A program made the position numbers and the translations under genes. Shown here one piece after another: positions 38,389 through 48,200 of a stretch of DNA of 64,000 nucleotides. The stretch lies in the NCBI GenBank assembly GCA_905234785.1, contig CAJOIP010000002.1, positions 62,001 through 126,000 of the forward strand, written 5' to 3'. Under the pieces are notes generated by a model. That model had not been told where the DNA came from. It searched no databases and saw only the letters and a list, made by a program, of their open reading frames with translations. Within the stretch, counting starts at the first letter, position 1. Each line of letters opens with the position of its first letter. The DNA comes from an uncultured Eggerthellaceae bacterium. GTDB taxonomy: Bacteria; Actinomycetota; Coriobacteriia; Coriobacteriales; Eggerthellaceae.

Positions 38389-39573
38389 ATGAGCAGGACC
38401 GTTCTCATAGGCGTTACCGGCTGCGTCGCCATTTACAAGACGTGCGAAGTCATACGCGGCCTGCAGAAGGCGGGCGTGCGCGCAAAGGTCGTCATGACCG
38501 AAAGCGCCACCCATTTCATCAACCCCACGCTGTTCCGCTCGCTCACGCGCGAGCCTGTTGCGGTCGGGCTGTTCGACGACGCGCCGGGCGATCCCATACA
38601 TCACATATCGTTGGCGAAGGAAGCCGACCTGTTCCTCATCGCCCCCTGCACGGCAAACGTCATCGCGAAGATGGCGCATGGCATCGCCGACGACTTGCTG
38701 ACCACGACGGCGCTTGCCACGACGGCGCCCATTGTCATCGCGCCCGCCATGAACGTGAACATGTACGAGAACGCGGCAACCCAGCTGAACATGGAAACGC
38801 TCCGTACGCGCGGAATCGCGTTCATCGATGCCGAAAGCGGTTACCTTGCCTGCGGCGACGAGGGGAAGGGACGCCTTGCAGACCCGGCTGTCATCGTCGA
38901 GGCGGTTCTCGAGCGCCTCGACGCGAAACGCGACCTCGAGGGAAAGCGCGTGCTCGTCACGGCCGGCCCGACAGTCGAGCCCATCGATGCCGTACGTTTC
39001 ATATCGAACCCGTCGTCGGGAAAGATGGGCTTTGCCATCGCCGCGGCTGCGCACGAGCGCGGCGCGGACGTCACGCTCGTGACGGGTCCCGTGGCCCTCG
39101 AAGACCTCCCGGGCATGGAAACCGTGCACGTGAGGACGGCGTGCGAGATGCTCGAAGCCGTCGATGCGGCCTTCGACAAGGCGGACATCGCCATATTCAC
39201 GGCTGCTGTCAGCGATTACCGTCCCGCAAACCCGTCTGGCTGCAAGCTCAAGAAGGGGAGGGACGATGCCGAGCTATCAACGATTCAGCTCGTCGAGAAC
39301 CCCGACATCCTCGCCACGATGTCATCGCGAAAGCGCGACGGCCAGGTAGTCGTGGGCTTCGCAGCGGAAACGGACGACCTCGAGGTGAACGCGCGCGAGA
39401 AGCTCGCCAAGAAGAACGCCGACTTCATCGTGGCAAACCTCGTGTCTCACGGAAACGGGTTCGCTGCCGACGAAAACGAGGCGACAATCGTTTCGAAGGA
39501 TGGTGCCAAGCCGCTCAACCGCATGGCAAAAGGCCAGCTTGCGCATAGGATTCTCGACGAATTACTGGGATAA
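38389..39573 (+). CDS. coaBC: Bifunctional phosphopantothenoylcysteine decarboxylase/phosphopantothenate-cysteine ligase
   Basis: A 394-aa enzyme catalysing two successive steps of coenzyme A synthesis. The N-terminal CoaC flavoprotein has VLIGVTGCVAIYKTCEVIR, the active-site His in DPIHHISLAKEADLFLIAPCTANVIAK, PAMNVNMYEN and the flap Cys in GYLACGDEGKGRL. The CoaB half starts near residue 186 with KRVLVTAGPTVEPIDAVRFISNPSSGKMG and carries the dimerisation/CTP region KLKKGRDDAELSTIQLVENPDIL. The Shine-Dalgarno is AAGGAG. It starts 24 bases after rluD. Confidence 0.96.
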   Translation: MSRTVLIGVTGCVAIYKTCEVIRGLQKAGVRAKVVMTESATHFINPTLFRSLTREPVAVGLFDDAPGDPIHHISLAKEADLFLIAPCTANVIAKMAHGIADDLLTTTALATTAPIVIAPAMNVNMYENAATQLNMETLRTRGIAFIDAESGYLACGDEGKGRLADPAVIVEAVLERLDAKRDLEGKRVLVTAGPTVEPIDAVRFISNPSSGKMGFAIAAAAHERGADVTLVTGPVALEDLPGMETVHVRTACEMLEAVDAAFDKADIAIFTAAVSDYRPANPSGCKLKKGRDDAELSTIQLVENPDILATMSSRKRDGQVVVGFAAETDDLEVNAREKLAKKNADFIVANLVSHGNGFAADENEATIVSKDGAKPLNRMAKGQLAHRILDELLG

Positions 39574-39594
39574 TAGTCAGATATATATATAAAA

Positions 39595-39610
39595 TGGGAC
39601 AAATGTCCCA
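39595..39610. promoter_or_regulatory. Perfect 16-bp palindrome, candidate operator
   Basis: TGGGACAAATGTCCCA lies 30 bases upstream of a TATAAT box and follows an AT-rich run. It is perfectly symmetrical and short-looped, which fits a dimeric regulator site better than an RNA hairpin. It is the only copy I found in the window. Confidence 0.45.
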
Positions 39611-39639
39611 CCTCTTCGCTCAAATCGTGGACGAACTGT

Positions 39640-39645
39640 TATAAT
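39640..39645 (+). promoter_or_regulatory. -10 box upstream of the first cyclic-di-GMP gene
   Basis: A perfect TATAAT lies 27 bases before the proposed ATT start. A -35 box is not clear (TTCGCT at 19-base spacing). Confidence 0.45.
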
Positions 39646-39671
39646 TTCGTTAACGAAGAAGGGGTGGGCGT

Positions 39672-41954
39672 ATTACCACGCGCGTCATCATAGTCTTTGC
39701 CGTGCTCATAGTAGCCTTGATAGTCTGCGCCTTCCTCGCCCGAAAATCAAAGCGCGCCATCTCGACCGATGTCGTCATAATGCTCGTGGCGTTGCTGCCC
39801 CCCATGGTGGGCAATTCCATAATCATCGGGGCCAACGACTGGCTATTGGCCAACATCGGAAGCTATGTTTACTTCATCGGCCTCGACTTCTCGGTCTTGG
39901 CGCTCCTGCGCTTCACAGCTGATTACTGCGACATATCCTACGTTGGCACGAAATGGCGCGTCGTCGTCACGACCATAATCGCCCTCGATATCCTGCAGCT
40001 GCTGCTCAATCCGATAACGGGTCATGCGTTCATGCTGCGGCTCACCATGGTCGACGAAACGGTTTACTACCAGCTCGTCCCGCTGGCAGGTCAGTACGTG
40101 CACCGCGTCGTGGCGTACGGCATCTTCTTCGTCTCGGTGTTCATCTTCGCGTTCAAGACGTTCAGGGTCTCTCGGATATACGTCGAGAAGTACCTCGTCA
40201 TTTTCCTGAGCATGGTCTTCGTGGGCCTGTGGGAGACGTTCTACATTTTCTCGGGCACGCCCATCGACCGGTCCATGATAGGGTTTGGCGTGTTCGGCTT
40301 GCTCGTGTTCTATTTCGCGCTGTACTTCAAGCCCATGCGCCTGCTCGACCGCATGCTCGCCCGCATCGTGTCGGGTATGAACGCTGCGGTGTTCTTCTTC
40401 GACACGTCGAGGAAGTGCATTTACGGCAACGACACCGCCCGCGACCTCGTCAATCTCGGACAGGGCGACGAAATACCCGAAAACGTATCGGAATCGGTCG
40501 CGAAGGCCATCGGCGGGTGGGGCGGCGCCTACAAGGAAGAATGGCATGCCGTGCGCCACGTCTTCAGGGATTCACGCGAATACTACCTCGATGTGCTCGT
40601 CCAGCAAATCTACGATGAGAGGAACCGCTACCTAGGAGCCGCCGTCTCGGTGCGCGACATCACGGCTGAAGAGCAGAAGCTGCAGCGCGAGCAGTTCCTT
40701 GCCAATCACGACGTCCTGACAGGGCTGTTCAACCAGCGCCATCTGTACGAGCGCGCCCGGCTGCTCATCGACGAAAATCCCGAAACGCAATACGAGGTCG
40801 TCGGCATCGACATCAAGGACTTCAAGATCATCAACGACATTTTCAGCAAGGAGTTCGGCGATCACGTGCTATGCGTCTTGGCCGACGCAATGCGCAGCGA
40901 GACCCAGCCCGGAACGGTGTACGGGCGGCTTACCGGCGATAAGTTCGGCTTCGTCGCGCCAAAGGGGATGTACACCGCCGATCACCTGAACGCGCTGCTC
41001 GACCTTAAGCTGTACGGCGACGACCTTTCCAACTACCCCATCGTCGTGCACATCGGCATGTTCGAAGCCACCGATCGAACGCTGCCCATTTCGGTCATGT
41101 TCGACCGGGCGTTCATGGCCATCAATTCCATCAAGCACGATTACAACCGGCGCGTCGCGCGTTACGACGAGGCGATGCGCGACGACCTCATTTGGAACCA
41201 GACCATATCCTCGCAGCTCGACAAGGCGATCCGCGAACGCCAGATCCGCCCGTACCTTCAGCCCATGGTCGATGCCGATGGAAACGTCGAAGGCGCCGAG
41301 GTGCTCGTCAGGTGGATCCACCCTGACGAAGGGTTCCTGTCTCCTGCGCGCTTCATCCCAGTCTTCGAGAACAACGGTATGGTCGCCCAGCTCGACGAGT
41401 ACATGTGGCGCTGCGCTTGCGAGATACTGCGCGACTGGGCCGATCGGGGCATCGACTTGTTCTTGTCAGTCAACATCTCGCCGAAGGACTTCTACTTCAT
41501 CGACGTATTCGGCGTCATAAAGGGCCTGGTCGACGAGTACGCCATCGATCCGGCGAAGCTGCGCCTTGAAATAACCGAGACGGTCATGATGACCGACCTC
41601 GAAAACCGCCTGCGCATCATCGAGAACTTGCGCTCCGAAGGCTTCCTCGTGGAAATGGACGACTTCGGAAGCGGCTACTCGTCGCTCAACATGCTGAAGG
41701 ACATCCCCGTTGACGTGCTCAAGATCGACATGATGTTCTTGTACAAGACGAAGGACCAATCGAAGGCCCAGACGATCCTGCAGACCATCATCAACCTTTC
41801 CGGGCAGCTCGGCATTCCGTCTGTGACCGAAGGCGTCGAGACCGCCGAACAGCTCGACATGCTGGTGAACATGGGCTGCAGCTTGTTCCAGGGCTACTAT
41901 TTCGCCAAGCCCATGCCCGTTTCCGAATTCGAGGAGCGGTTCCGCGCTGCGTGA
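39672..41954 (+). CDS. Seven-TM sensor protein with PAS, degenerate GGDEF and EAL domains
   Basis: A 760-aa membrane protein likely to degrade cyclic-di-GMP. Residues 1-235 hold seven hydrophobic helices resembling the 7TM N-terminal sensor module of some kinases. A PAS-like domain follows (~240-340), then a GGDEF domain (HDVLTGLFNQRHLYE) whose active site reads LTGDKF instead of GGDEF, so it should not make cyclic-di-GMP. The EAL domain (~510-756) keeps the catalytic residues: AEVLVRW, VNISPKDF, EITETVMM, EMDDFGSGYSS, VLKIDMMF and TEGVETAEQ. The start is uncertain: GTG at 39702 has no Shine-Dalgarno and truncates helix 1, while ATT at 39672 has AAGGGG upstream and completes it. Confidence 0.82.
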   Translation: MTTRVIIVFAVLIVALIVCAFLARKSKRAISTDVVIMLVALLPPMVGNSIIIGANDWLLANIGSYVYFIGLDFSVLALLRFTADYCDISYVGTKWRVVVTTIIALDILQLLLNPITGHAFMLRLTMVDETVYYQLVPLAGQYVHRVVAYGIFFVSVFIFAFKTFRVSRIYVEKYLVIFLSMVFVGLWETFYIFSGTPIDRSMIGFGVFGLLVFYFALYFKPMRLLDRMLARIVSGMNAAVFFFDTSRKCIYGNDTARDLVNLGQGDEIPENVSESVAKAIGGWGGAYKEEWHAVRHVFRDSREYYLDVLVQQIYDERNRYLGAAVSVRDITAEEQKLQREQFLANHDVLTGLFNQRHLYERARLLIDENPETQYEVVGIDIKDFKIINDIFSKEFGDHVLCVLADAMRSETQPGTVYGRLTGDKFGFVAPKGMYTADHLNALLDLKLYGDDLSNYPIVVHIGMFEATDRTLPISVMFDRAFMAINSIKHDYNRRVARYDEAMRDDLIWNQTISSQLDKAIRERQIRPYLQPMVDADGNVEGAEVLVRWIHPDEGFLSPARFIPVFENNGMVAQLDEYMWRCACEILRDWADRGIDLFLSVNISPKDFYFIDVFGVIKGLVDEYAIDPAKLRLEITETVMMTDLENRLRIIENLRSEGFLVEMDDFGSGYSSLNMLKDIPVDVLKIDMMFLYKTKDQSKAQTILQTIINLSGQLGIPSVTEGVETAEQLDMLVNMGCSLFQGYYFAKPMPVSEFEERFRAA

Positions 41955-42063
41955 CGAACCCGTTTCGCAGCTTGCGCGGACCCGGCTCGCGCACATCTTC
42001 CGCACTCTATGTTAACAACGGTGAAATCGCGCTCCGACGTGCTTTTTTTGCTGTTTTGAACGA

Positions 42064-42069
42064 TATAAT
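42064..42069 (+). promoter_or_regulatory. -10 box upstream of the second cyclic-di-GMP gene
   Basis: A perfect TATAAT lies 42 bases before the ATG at 42112. A T-rich stretch precedes it, but no standard -35 box is evident. Confidence 0.45.
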
Positions 42070-42111
42070 GCTCTCAATACGATCTGTAGCATAGCGAGGG
42101 GTTTTTTCATC

Positions 42112-45100
42112 ATGGAACACGACAATCACGATGCGATGCCGCAAGGCGGTTTTCCAGCTGGTTTTGGCGGCCCCGCTGAAGGAGCGGGAATGACGCAAGG
42201 CGGCCCTCCCGCGGGTTTCGGCGGCCCCCAAGGCGGTCCTCCAGCAGGCGTGGGCGGCCCCCAAGGCGGTCCTCCAGAGGGGTATCAGGGGCCTCCTCCG
42301 GGGCTCGACGCCACGACTGGCGCCATGAATATGCCCATGTTCGTCCGCGCATTTGCGACGGACGTTCTGCCGAAGCGGCTCGAAAACACCGCCCTGTGGT
42401 ATATCGACATCCGCAACTTCAGATCGGTTAACCCGAAGTACGGGTTTCTCAAGGGCAACATCGTCCTCAAGGGCCTCGTCGATTGCGTCAGGTCGTTGCT
42501 CGCGCCTGAAGGTCCCATCGCGCGCCTCGGCGCCGACCGTTTCATATTCGTCACCGACGGCATCGACTTCGACGCGGCTCAGGTTAAATACCGCGAGCTC
42601 ATCGGCGCGGTAAATGAACTCGCCGACAGCAACGGCGTGAAGACGCACCTGTCGCTGACGGGCGGCATGTATTACCTGCGCGATATCGATTACGAAACCG
42701 GCAAGCACAATCGCGCGCTTGACTACGCATCGATCGCCCATCGCAACGCGCATCGCGAAAGCCACTCTATCCTGCTTATGTTCACGCAAGAGGATCTCGA
42801 ACGCGACGTTCGCCGCATCACGATCGAGCAATCGATAGACGAAGCGCTCGTCAACGGCGAAATCGAGGTTTGGTACCAGCCGCAAATCGACTACACCTAC
42901 GGGGACGTCGTCGGCGCCGAGGCGCTGGCCCGCTGGAACCATCACGACCTCGGGTGGATCAGCCCGGCCGAGTTCATCCCCATCCTCGAGAACTGCGGCA
43001 AGGTGCACGACCTCGACTTGTTTGTGTGGGAAGAGGCGTGCCGCAACGCCGGCCGTTGGCGCAACGTGTCAGACGGCAAGCCGGTGCCCATTTCCGTGAA
43101 CGTGTCGCGTACCGAGATGTTCGAAGAAGGGCTCATGGAGCACTTCCTCGAGCTGCAGCAGAAGTACGATTTGCCCGACGGCAGCCTTCACCTCGAAGTC
43201 ACCGAAAGCGCCTTCGTGGAGGAAGCGGACCGCCTGTATGGCATCATCGAGAACATGCGCGAGCACAACATGATGGTCGAGATGGACGACTTCGGCAGCG
43301 GCTTGTCCTCGCTCAACATGCTGAAAGACGTTCCCGTCGACGTCGTGAAGCTCGACATGGGTTTCATGCGCTCCGCCGTGAACGAGGATCGCGGCGGCGT
43401 CGTGCTCAGCTCGGTCATACGCATGCTGCAGGGGCTCGACACGCCGATTATCGCCGAAGGCGTGGAAACGCTCGAGCAGGCCGAGATGCTCAAGAACATG
43501 GGGTGCCACCTCATGCAGGGCTTCCATTTCTCGCGTCCCATGCCGCTTGACGAGTTCGAAGGGTTCATCGCCTCAAGCAGCACGGTCGAGGCGAGCGCGA
43601 AACGCAAGAAGAGCGAATCGCACCTCGACGAGCTCACGAGTTTCGACCCTTCGTCGTCGTACCTGTTCAACGAGGTCATTGGCGGCACGATGTTCTTCTT
43701 CGCAGGCGATGGCACGTCCGAGAGCATTCTCGTGAACGACGAGTTCTACGAGGAATGCGGTCTTGACCGCATGGCGTTCGGGAACGCGAAGGTAAATCCC
43801 ATCGAGGAAATCGACGCCGAATCGCGAGCCACGTTATGGCGCGCGGCCGCCGAAGCCCGCGAGCTGGGTGCGGCGCCTTGCCGCGCGAAGGTGAGGCTCA
43901 CGGGTCGATGGATCGACTGCATCATGCGCTACCTGGGCCCCAGCGCACGTGGCGACGTGTTTTCCCTGAACATCTACCGTTCGGGCGAGCTGGCCGGCGA
44001 AGCAGAGAACGACGCCATGCAGGCAAGCCAAGACGGCGCGTGGGCGCAAAGCCTGCTCGACAAGATCGCGCCGAGCGGGTTTTTCAAATTCGCCATCGAC
44101 GAGTCGCTCACCTTCGACTTCGTCAGTTCGGGCGCCATTGCGAACAGCGGACTTTCACGCGAGGACTTCTCGCGCCGGTGCCATAACTCGTTTGCGGAGT
44201 ATGTCGTCTCGGCGAACAGGGCCGAAGTCATCGCGGCGGTTCACGAGGCGGTTGACGGCTGCAACCTCGTCGACGTGGAGTTTAAGACGTTCCACGGCTT
44301 CGGGGACGAGCGGATGGTCCAGATGTTCGGCCGGCCCGAGTACGACGAGTACGGAAGGCCGTGGATGTACGCGATGGTGCTCGCAAAGGGCGGCCAGTCG
44401 TTGCTCGGAGTAGACGGGGAGCATGCGCACGAGCGCATCATACCGTTCGATTACTACGTCAACGAAGACCGTTTCGTCATGCGCGACGTGAAACCCGATG
44501 GCCGCGTCAACGAAATCGAGGCGTTCAACTGGCTCGAGCGGGTGGAGGAGATGCCCGACTACATCGCGCCTTCAAGCGCGTCGAAGATACTCGCCACAGT
44601 GCGCGACCTGAGCCATCACGCATCGTCGGGTTTCACCGACCTGAAATGCAACCTCCGCGGCGGCAAGTCGCTGAGGTGGTTCCACATCAACTACACCTGC
44701 GAAGCCGACGAGAACGGCGGGGCGGCGGTCATCCACGGCTACGCCCAGGACGCCAACGACCAGATGGGGTCTGCCAAGTGGTGGAGGCGTCAGGCAGAGA
44801 TCGACCAGCTTACGGGTCTTTTGAACCGAAACGCCGTCGAACAGGACATCAACCTGTCCATGCGCACGCAAGGGGTGGGCATGATGTTCATGATCGACCT
44901 CGATTCGTTCAAGAGCGTGAACGACGAGCTCGGGCATTTGGCGGGCGACGCGCTCTTGCGCGATGTCTCGAGGACGCTCGCCGACCATTTCCGCGAAGGC
45001 GACGTGCTCGGGCGCTACGGCGGCGACGAGTTCGTGGCGTTCGTGCCCGTTGCGGTGGGCGATCCCGAGGCGATTGCCGCGAAGCGGAGCGCCGACATCA

Positions 45101-45279
45101 TCGAATCGATCGAGGACATAGAAATCACCGACGACACGCGCGCGGGTTGCAGCGTCGGCGTGGCCATATCGCACAATCGCGATGCCACGTTCTACGATTT
45201 GCTCGAAGTCGCCGACCAGGCCATGTACCAGAGCAAGTTGAAGGGCAAGGGGACGTACACGATCCTCGACATGGAATAA
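42112..45279 (+). CDS. Multidomain GGDEF-EAL-PAS-GGDEF cyclic-di-GMP protein
   Basis: A soluble-looking 1055-aa protein. Residues ~10-65 are a Gly/Pro/Gln-rich repeat (three units like QGGPPAGFGGP). A degenerate GGDEF domain follows (IARLGADRFIF). Then comes an EAL domain (~240-490) with catalytic residues present: AEALARWNHHDLG, VNVSRTEMF, LEVTESAF, EMDDFGSGLSS, VVKLDMGFM and AEGVETLEQ. Residues ~510-890 hold PAS-like segments. The C-terminal GGDEF (~895-1050) is intact: DQLTGLLNRN, MIDLDSFKSVND, RYGGDEFVAF, with an inhibitory-site RxxD (REGD) five residues before GGDEF. Both synthesis and hydrolysis are therefore possible. A paralog starts 14 bases downstream. Confidence 0.88.
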   Translation: MEHDNHDAMPQGGFPAGFGGPAEGAGMTQGGPPAGFGGPQGGPPAGVGGPQGGPPEGYQGPPPGLDATTGAMNMPMFVRAFATDVLPKRLENTALWYIDIRNFRSVNPKYGFLKGNIVLKGLVDCVRSLLAPEGPIARLGADRFIFVTDGIDFDAAQVKYRELIGAVNELADSNGVKTHLSLTGGMYYLRDIDYETGKHNRALDYASIAHRNAHRESHSILLMFTQEDLERDVRRITIEQSIDEALVNGEIEVWYQPQIDYTYGDVVGAEALARWNHHDLGWISPAEFIPILENCGKVHDLDLFVWEEACRNAGRWRNVSDGKPVPISVNVSRTEMFEEGLMEHFLELQQKYDLPDGSLHLEVTESAFVEEADRLYGIIENMREHNMMVEMDDFGSGLSSLNMLKDVPVDVVKLDMGFMRSAVNEDRGGVVLSSVIRMLQGLDTPIIAEGVETLEQAEMLKNMGCHLMQGFHFSRPMPLDEFEGFIASSSTVEASAKRKKSESHLDELTSFDPSSSYLFNEVIGGTMFFFAGDGTSESILVNDEFYEECGLDRMAFGNAKVNPIEEIDAESRATLWRAAAEARELGAAPCRAKVRLTGRWIDCIMRYLGPSARGDVFSLNIYRSGELAGEAENDAMQASQDGAWAQSLLDKIAPSGFFKFAIDESLTFDFVSSGAIANSGLSREDFSRRCHNSFAEYVVSANRAEVIAAVHEAVDGCNLVDVEFKTFHGFGDERMVQMFGRPEYDEYGRPWMYAMVLAKGGQSLLGVDGEHAHERIIPFDYYVNEDRFVMRDVKPDGRVNEIEAFNWLERVEEMPDYIAPSSASKILATVRDLSHHASSGFTDLKCNLRGGKSLRWFHINYTCEADENGGAAVIHGYAQDANDQMGSAKWWRRQAEIDQLTGLLNRNAVEQDINLSMRTQGVGMMFMIDLDSFKSVNDELGHLAGDALLRDVSRTLADHFREGDVLGRYGGDEFVAFVPVAVGDPEAIAAKRSADIIESIEDIEITDDTRAGCSVGVAISHNRDATFYDLLEVADQAMYQSKLKGKGTYTILDME

Positions 45280-45293
45280 GCGGGGTGGGTCCG

Positions 45294-48200
45294 ATGAACA
45301 TGGAGGAATTCCGCAGCAAGGTGCTGTCCGACTTGAAATCGGACCCGCATTCGAACAACGCCATCTGGTACCTGAACATCAAGAAGTTCCGGTACATCAA
45401 CGAATCGTACGGCTACGAGGTCGGCGACAACGTCCTTGAAGAGTTCGAATCGTATCTCGGGAAGCGCATAGCGAACCGCGGCACCGTCGCCCGCGTCGGC
45501 GACGACCGGTTCACCGCATTCGTGTCGCAGGAGTTTTACGAGAGCGACGAGGCGACTGCTGCGTTCGAGTCGCTGTACCGCGAATTCAACCTCGAGCTTT
45601 CGAAGCACGGCATCGAACAGCCCGTGGAGATAGCCGCCGGCGTGTATTTCCTCACGCCCGACGACATCGAGGCCCCCGATCTCGACGCCGTCATCGACCA
45701 TGCGAATGCGGCGCACAAGCGTGCGCGCGAACAGGGCGGCAACCACGTCATCTTCTACGACTACGAGTTCGCCGAGAAGCAGAGGCGCGAAAACGCCATC
45801 GAGCACGACCTGACGGCGTCGATTGCCGCAGGCGAGATCGAAGTGTGGATGCAGCCGCTCATCGACTTCGTGAAAGGGGAGGTTGTCGCCTCGGAGGCGC
45901 TGGCTCGTTGGAATCACGCCCGGCTTGGGCGCATCAGCCCTGCAGAGTTCATCCCCGTGCTCGAGCGGGCGGGCAAGATCGGCGAGCTCGACCGCCATAT
46001 TTGGAACGTGGCATGCTACGAGTCCTATAACAGGCAACTCGAAACGGGCGAGGCTCCCGTTCCGTTCTCGGTGAACGTGTCGCGAGCCGAGATCCTCGAC
46101 CCTGGCCTTCCAGACTACCTGGCGTCGTTGCGCGAGAAATACGATCTGCCCGACAACACGTTGCGCCTGGAAGTGACCGAGAGCGCCTACACCGATCAGC
46201 CCGAAGAGCTCATACGCGCCGTCACCGCGTTGCGCGAGCGCGGGTTCATCGTCGAGATGGACGATTTCGGCAGCGGGTACTCGTCGCTCAACATGCTGCG
46301 AAACCTTCCCGTCGACGTGCTGAAGCTCGACATGGGCTTCCTGCGCAACGAGAACTCGGCGTCGAGCGACGCCGTCATCTTGAATTCGGTCATCCGCATG
46401 GCGCACGGCCTCGACATTCCCGTTATCGCCGAGGGAGTCGAGACCATCGAGCAGGCGGAAATGCTCAAGACTATGGGCTGCCGGCTCATGCAGGGCTACT
46501 TCTTCGCCAAGCCCATGCCCATCGAGCAGTTCCACAAGCTGCTCGACGACACGAAGGCGTCGCGTCACTCGTATGCGGTGCCCACCGGCGACAGCGATCG
46601 CGTCGCGCGCCTGCTCGACCAGCGGGGCGACACGGCGTTCTTCTTCAACTACTGCGTTGGGCCGGCCTTCATCTTCAGCGCCACTGCCGGGCATTTCGAG
46701 GTCATGCTCGTAAACGACGCGCTCTACGACGAGCTCGGGCTGAACCGCGAGGACATCGACCTGTTCAAGTCGAACTTCCTCGGCGGCATCGACGCGAAGG
46801 GCCGCGACGCGTTCAGACGCGCGGCGGCCGCCACCGACAAGGCGGGTCATGCCCGCTGCACCGTGCGGGTCCCCTCCATAGGCAAGTGGCTCGAGTGCAC
46901 CATGCGCTCGATCGCCTCCGAGGAGGCTTCAGGCGTGTACGCATGCTACGTGCGCGATGCCACGGAGGAAAGCGAGCTTGCGCTGACAGGGCTCGACAAG
47001 CCCGATGCCGAACTCGGCGAGGTTATGCGCGATGAGCTGACGGGTCTGCTCACGTACCACTCGCTCGACGCGCTCATCTCGGGAGAGCTCGGCCGCAACG
47101 GCGGCACGCTCGCCCTCGCGGACATCGACGGATACGACTTTTTCGTCGCCGAGCACGGGGAGTCGGCCGCGCTCGAGCTCGTCGACCACGTGGCCTACGA
47201 GCTGCGCATGTGCCTGCCGGCCGACACGCTGCTCGCGCGCTGCGGCGAGGGGCTCTTCGCCGCGTTTCTGCCGAGTGCGCACGGAACGGTCGAGGCTCGC
47301 ACCAACGCGTGCACGATCGTCGACGCGCTGCGCACGGGGAGGTCGCGCAACGGCTACAAGGCCACGTGCAGCATCGGGCTGGCGTTCGTAACGCAGGGAA
47401 GCGCCATCGACACCGCCATCATGTACCGCCGGGCCCTCCGCGCGCTCACCATCGCCAAGATCAACGGGGGAGACGGCTTCCTGCTCTACAACACCGTGCG
47501 CAGCGAGGTGGAAAACCCCATCGAGGTGTTCGGCGTGTCGCTTCGCCATGCGCCCGACGGCGAGCTCTTGACGCCCAAGGCGCTCGAAGGGTCGGACCTG
47601 TTCGAGATCATCAGCCGCGACTTCGAGGAGTACCACACCTGGAACCTGCCCGCGCAGTCGGGCCGGAAGGTCCGCGACACCGTGTTCAGCGCGCTTCGGT
47701 ACCGCAGCATGGCCGAGATGCCGGGCATCCTGAGCTTCGACTACAACCCGCTCGACGATGTCATCTTCCTCGAGTCTGTCGGTCATGACGGCACGGTGAA
47801 CCAGAGGGTTTTGGGCGATTTCAGCCATTCGCTCTTCGATTACACCGGCAAGCTCGCCGAGGAGAGCATGGCACGCCTGTCGTCGCTGCTCGCCGATTTG
47901 GAGTACATGCCGTCGGTCGGCAACGTCGATTTGAAGTGCCGGTTCGACACCGACGAGGACTTCCGGTGGTACCGCTTCAGCTTCACGTCGCTGCGCGATG
48001 ACCAGAGCTTCGTCATCCGCGGGCTCGGGTACGGCGAGGACATCGACCTCTCGCGCGAGTCGAGCATGTGGTGGAAGGACCGCGCCATGCACGATGGCCT
48101 GACGGGCCTGCTCAACCGCGAGGGCCTCGAGGACGCCATCTCCACGAAGCTCGCACGTAACCAAGGCGGCATCATGTTCATGGTCGACGTGGACGACTTC

